Source: JBCCJA01 sp039045975 (GTDB lineage Bacteria; Planctomycetota; Planctomycetia; Planctomycetales; Planctomycetaceae). Taken from it: a stretch of 14,628 nt of DNA. Shown in pieces: positions 12,771-14,628 of the stretch (the first letter of the stretch is position 1; every line of letters begins with the position of its first letter). The position numbers and the translations under genes were made by a program. The stretch lies in NCBI GenBank assembly GCA_039045975.1, contig JBCCJA010000078.1, positions 1 through 14,628 on the forward strand, given 5' to 3'. Below the pieces are notes generated by a model. That model worked only from the letters and a program-made list of their open reading frames with translations, was not told the origin of the DNA and made no database searches.

Positions 12771-14384
12771 ATGCCCGATAGCACTCTTCTTGAGTTCGGT
12801 GCCGATACGCTAGCACCGTCTAGCGTTGGCGACACAATCGCGATCGATACCGGCAAGGCCAAAGGCCGTCGGACGACCTCGCGGAAAAGCTCGACCCGGC
12901 GTGCAGCCGCCCCGACGGCCGCGACGGTCTTTCCTGAGGAAGCGGCTCACGGCTGGCTGAGCTCTTTCGGCTGGTTCGTGAGGGTCGCCGCGCCATTACT
13001 CGTCGTCGACGTTGTGGTGATCGCCTCAGCGATGGCGGTCGCCGCCGCCGTGGCAGGTCCACCGGTCGCTGAAACGGCTTCGTTGGGGACGGTCTACTTC
13101 GCATTGCTCGCCACGTTGGTGATCTCGCGGACCTTTGAGGGCCTCTATCCCGGTGTCGGCCTGAACGTCGTCATCGAGCTCCGGAAGCAGACGACGGCGA
13201 CCTCGTCGGTCTTCGCGATCGTGGCGATCACCACGTTGGCTTTGGGCAAGCTCGACCTGGCGTCCGCGATGTCGCAAGGTTTGATGTTCATCGGCTGCTG
13301 TTTCGGGCTGCCGCTCGCGCGGCGTCTCACCCAGGGCTGTCTCGGCCGCACGCGGTGGTGGGGCTTCCCGATGCTCGTATTCGGCTGCGGGCCGGCCGCG
13401 AAGCAGATTCTCACGCGGATGCGGCGTGATCCGTCTCGGGGGCTGCGACCGATCGGCTGTGTCGGTTCGTCGGCGGAGTGCAGCGATTCGACCGACGCGG
13501 TCGCTTCGGAACACGGTCGCGGCTGTTTCGCGGACGCGCCGCGGTTGATCGAAGAGCACGGCGTGCAGTGGGTCGTCGCGGCCATGCCGAACCGCAACCC
13601 GAACGAGACCGCCCGCTTACTCGCCGAGCATGCCGCAGCGGCTCCGCACCGATTACTGACCACCGGGATCGCTGACTTCCCTTATCTCTGGCAGGTCGTA
13701 CGCGACTGCGGCGGTCAGGCCGGGATCGAGGTCAAAGACGGGCTCCTGCTGCCGTCACGCCGCATTCTGAAACGGACGATCGATCTCGTCGCGGTCATCT
13801 GCGGCGGGTCGGTGATCTCGCCGCTGCTGATCGCGATCGCGATCGCGATCAAGCTGACGTCGCCGGGGCCGATTTTTTACGGGCAAAAGCGGATAGGGCG
13901 TCGTCGGCGCGAGTTCACGGCGTGGAAGTTCCGCTCGATGGTCGTCGACGCCGACGCCCGGCTGGAGCGGTATCTTGCGGAGCATCCCGAGCTGCGGGCC
14001 GAGTGGGAGGCGACGCACAAACTCAAGAACGACCCGCGGGTCACGTCCGTTGGCCGCGTGCTCCGCCAGACGAGTCTCGACGAGTTGCCGCAGCTCTGGA
14101 ACGTCCTCGTCGGGGAGATGAGCCTCGTCGGGCCACGCCCGATCGTGGACGACCCTCGGTTCGACAGGGAATACGTGGAAAGCCACCCGGAAGCCTATTC
14201 GCTTTATGCCCGCGTCCGCCCGGGAATCACGGGGTTGTGGCAGGTCTCCGGGAGAAACGCCCACACCTACGAACGTCGGCCGCAACTCGATCAGTATTAC
14301 GTCAGGAATTGGTCGGCCTGGCTCGATATTTACCTGCTGACACGGACGGTGAAAGCGGTGCTTTGCCGCGAAGGCGCGTACTGA
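12771..14384 (+). CDS. Polyisoprenyl-phosphate sugar-1-phosphate transferase (WbaP/WcaJ family)
   Basis: The enzyme would attach the first sugar-1-phosphate from a nucleotide sugar to undecaprenyl phosphate and so start a surface polysaccharide or O-antigen repeat unit. The 537-residue product has the full WbaP-type layout. A variable, basic N-terminus (1-62) is followed by about four hydrophobic segments (roughly 67-96, 106-121, 143-159, 167-186). Then comes a Rossmann-like domain (MLVFGCGPAAKQIL, 201-214, to about 300). The sugar-transferase domain follows: KRTIDLVAVICGGSVISPLL (334-353), SPGPIFYGQKRIGRRRREF (364-382), AWKFRSMVVDAD (384-395), QTSLDELPQLWNVL (433-446), MSLVGPRPI (450-458) and RPGITGLWQVSGR (483-495). 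The ATG at 12771 is preferred, and an in-frame TTG at 12708 would add 21 residues. The sugar (galactose, glucose or another) is not determined. The dehydrogenase gene follows 97 nt later. Confidence 0.94.
   Translation: MPDSTLLEFGADTLAPSSVGDTIAIDTGKAKGRRTTSRKSSTRRAAAPTAATVFPEEAAHGWLSSFGWFVRVAAPLLVVDVVVIASAMAVAAAVAGPPVAETASLGTVYFALLATLVISRTFEGLYPGVGLNVVIELRKQTTATSSVFAIVAITTLALGKLDLASAMSQGLMFIGCCFGLPLARRLTQGCLGRTRWWGFPMLVFGCGPAAKQILTRMRRDPSRGLRPIGCVGSSAECSDSTDAVASEHGRGCFADAPRLIEEHGVQWVVAAMPNRNPNETARLLAEHAAAAPHRLLTTGIADFPYLWQVVRDCGGQAGIEVKDGLLLPSRRILKRTIDLVAVICGGSVISPLLIAIAIAIKLTSPGPIFYGQKRIGRRRREFTAWKFRSMVVDADARLERYLAEHPELRAEWEATHKLKNDPRVTSVGRVLRQTSLDELPQLWNVLVGEMSLVGPRPIVDDPRFDREYVESHPEAYSLYARVRPGITGLWQVSGRNAHTYERRPQLDQYYVRNWSAWLDIYLLTRTVKAVLCREGAY
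13829..13850 (+). repeat. In-frame GATCGC hexanucleotide tandem repeat
   Basis: Three exact GATCGC units followed by GATC code alternating Ile-Ala (residues about 354-360) in the membrane-associated helix before the catalytic part of the sugar transferase. Slippage by one unit would add or remove two residues without a frameshift. The array also contains overlapping GCGATCGC palindromes. Confidence 0.75.
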
Positions 14385-14481
14385 TTTCGCGGATCTCTTG
14401 CGTTGCGGGTCGGGCGAACACGCGTGATCCTGCGGGGGAGTCGGTCGGTACTCTGGGCGTGCTTCACGGAAGTCGGTCGGC

Positions 14482-14628
14482 ATGAATGTCACGATGATCG
14501 GAACGGGTTACGTCGGGCTCGTCTCGGGGACCTGTTTCGCCGACAGCGGGAACGTCGTGACCTGCCTCGACATCGATGAGGCGAAGATCGAGGGCCTGAA
14601 AGACGGCATCATTCCGATCTACGAGCCG
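14482..14628 (+). CDS. UDP-glucose/GDP-mannose dehydrogenase family, N-terminal fragment
   Basis: The first 49 codons are visible before the window ends. The start MNVTMIGTGYVGLVSGTCFA carries the NAD-binding GxGxxG (Gly7, Gly9, Gly12). FADSGNVVTCLDID (19-32) follows, ending with the acidic residue that binds the NAD ribose, and then the family's KIEGLKDGIIPIYEP (35-49). This is the classic opening of UDP-glucose 6-dehydrogenase, which oxidises UDP-glucose to UDP-glucuronate. GDP-mannose dehydrogenase and UDP-ManNAc dehydrogenase share it, so no symbol is given, although the IPIYEP sequence favours the UDP-glucose type. The enzyme is cytoplasmic and would supply an acidic sugar to the polysaccharide started by the upstream transferase. 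The 97-nt gap before it holds a 10-bp direct repeat. Confidence 0.9.
   Translation, partial: MNVTMIGTGYVGLVSGTCFADSGNVVTCLDIDEAKIEGLKDGIIPIYEP

Noticed and set aside
1..14628. Mobile element, CRISPR array, toxin-antitoxin or phage defence system
   Set aside because: I found no transposase, integrase, terminal inverted repeats with target duplication, spacer-repeat array, restriction or toxin motif. The region reads as core and envelope genes.

Overview
The window is very GC-rich and densely coded. It looks like chromosomal DNA of a Gram-negative bacterium, most likely a member of the Planctomycetota. That assignment is an inference from the GC-rich codon use, the mixture of weak and clear Shine-Dalgarno sites, the ECF-type sigma factor, the style of the membrane-anchored hypothetical protein, and a lipopolysaccharide (LPS) inner-core gene set. 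No rRNA or other taxonomic marker is present. I saw no tRNA, rRNA, CRISPR array, insertion sequence or phage gene.

Layout: (1) On the minus strand at the left edge, a secreted protein of unknown function (460-1272) ends in a hexapeptide repeat tail. It is followed 48 nt later by an ECF-like sigma factor that runs off the window (1-411). (2) A divergent plus-strand run begins with enolase (1448-2713). After a 115-nt gap with a GC-rich hairpin comes a compact LPS-core operon: fused heptose kinase/adenylyltransferase hldE (2829-4397), ADP-heptose:LPS heptosyltransferase waaF (4394-5446), a WaaP/InaA-type LPS kinase (5443-6213), and two tandem paralogous GT4 glycosyltransferases (6240-7424 and 7438-8604). 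These genes overlap by 4 nt or sit 13-26 nt apart. The glycerol-3-phosphate acyltransferase gene plsY (8676-9356) and an unrecognised membrane-anchored protein (9442-10872) follow on the same strand with gaps of 71 and 85 nt. (3) A small BON-like protein on the minus strand (10912-11175) is divergent from an M42-family aminopeptidase (11388-12449). (4) After a comparatively AT-rich 321-nt intergenic region, a second envelope locus starts with a WbaP-like polyisoprenyl-phosphate sugar-1-phosphate transferase (12771-14384) and the beginning of a UDP-glucose/GDP-mannose dehydrogenase gene (14482-end).

How the genes fit together: HldE makes activated heptose, WaaF transfers it to the lipid A-Kdo core, the WaaP-like kinase probably phosphorylates core sugar, and the two GT4 enzymes extend the core. 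PlsY feeds phospholipid synthesis. The WbaP-like enzyme would start assembly of a surface polysaccharide on undecaprenyl phosphate, and the dehydrogenase would supply an acidic nucleotide sugar. The window is therefore mainly an outer-envelope biogenesis region.

I did not find a convincing new defence or mobile system. The most unusual items are the phenylalanine/acidic hexapeptide tail beside the sigma factor, the tandem glycosyltransferases that share an exact 32-nt block, the intergenic repeats flanking the peptidase gene, and the two unrecognised proteins.
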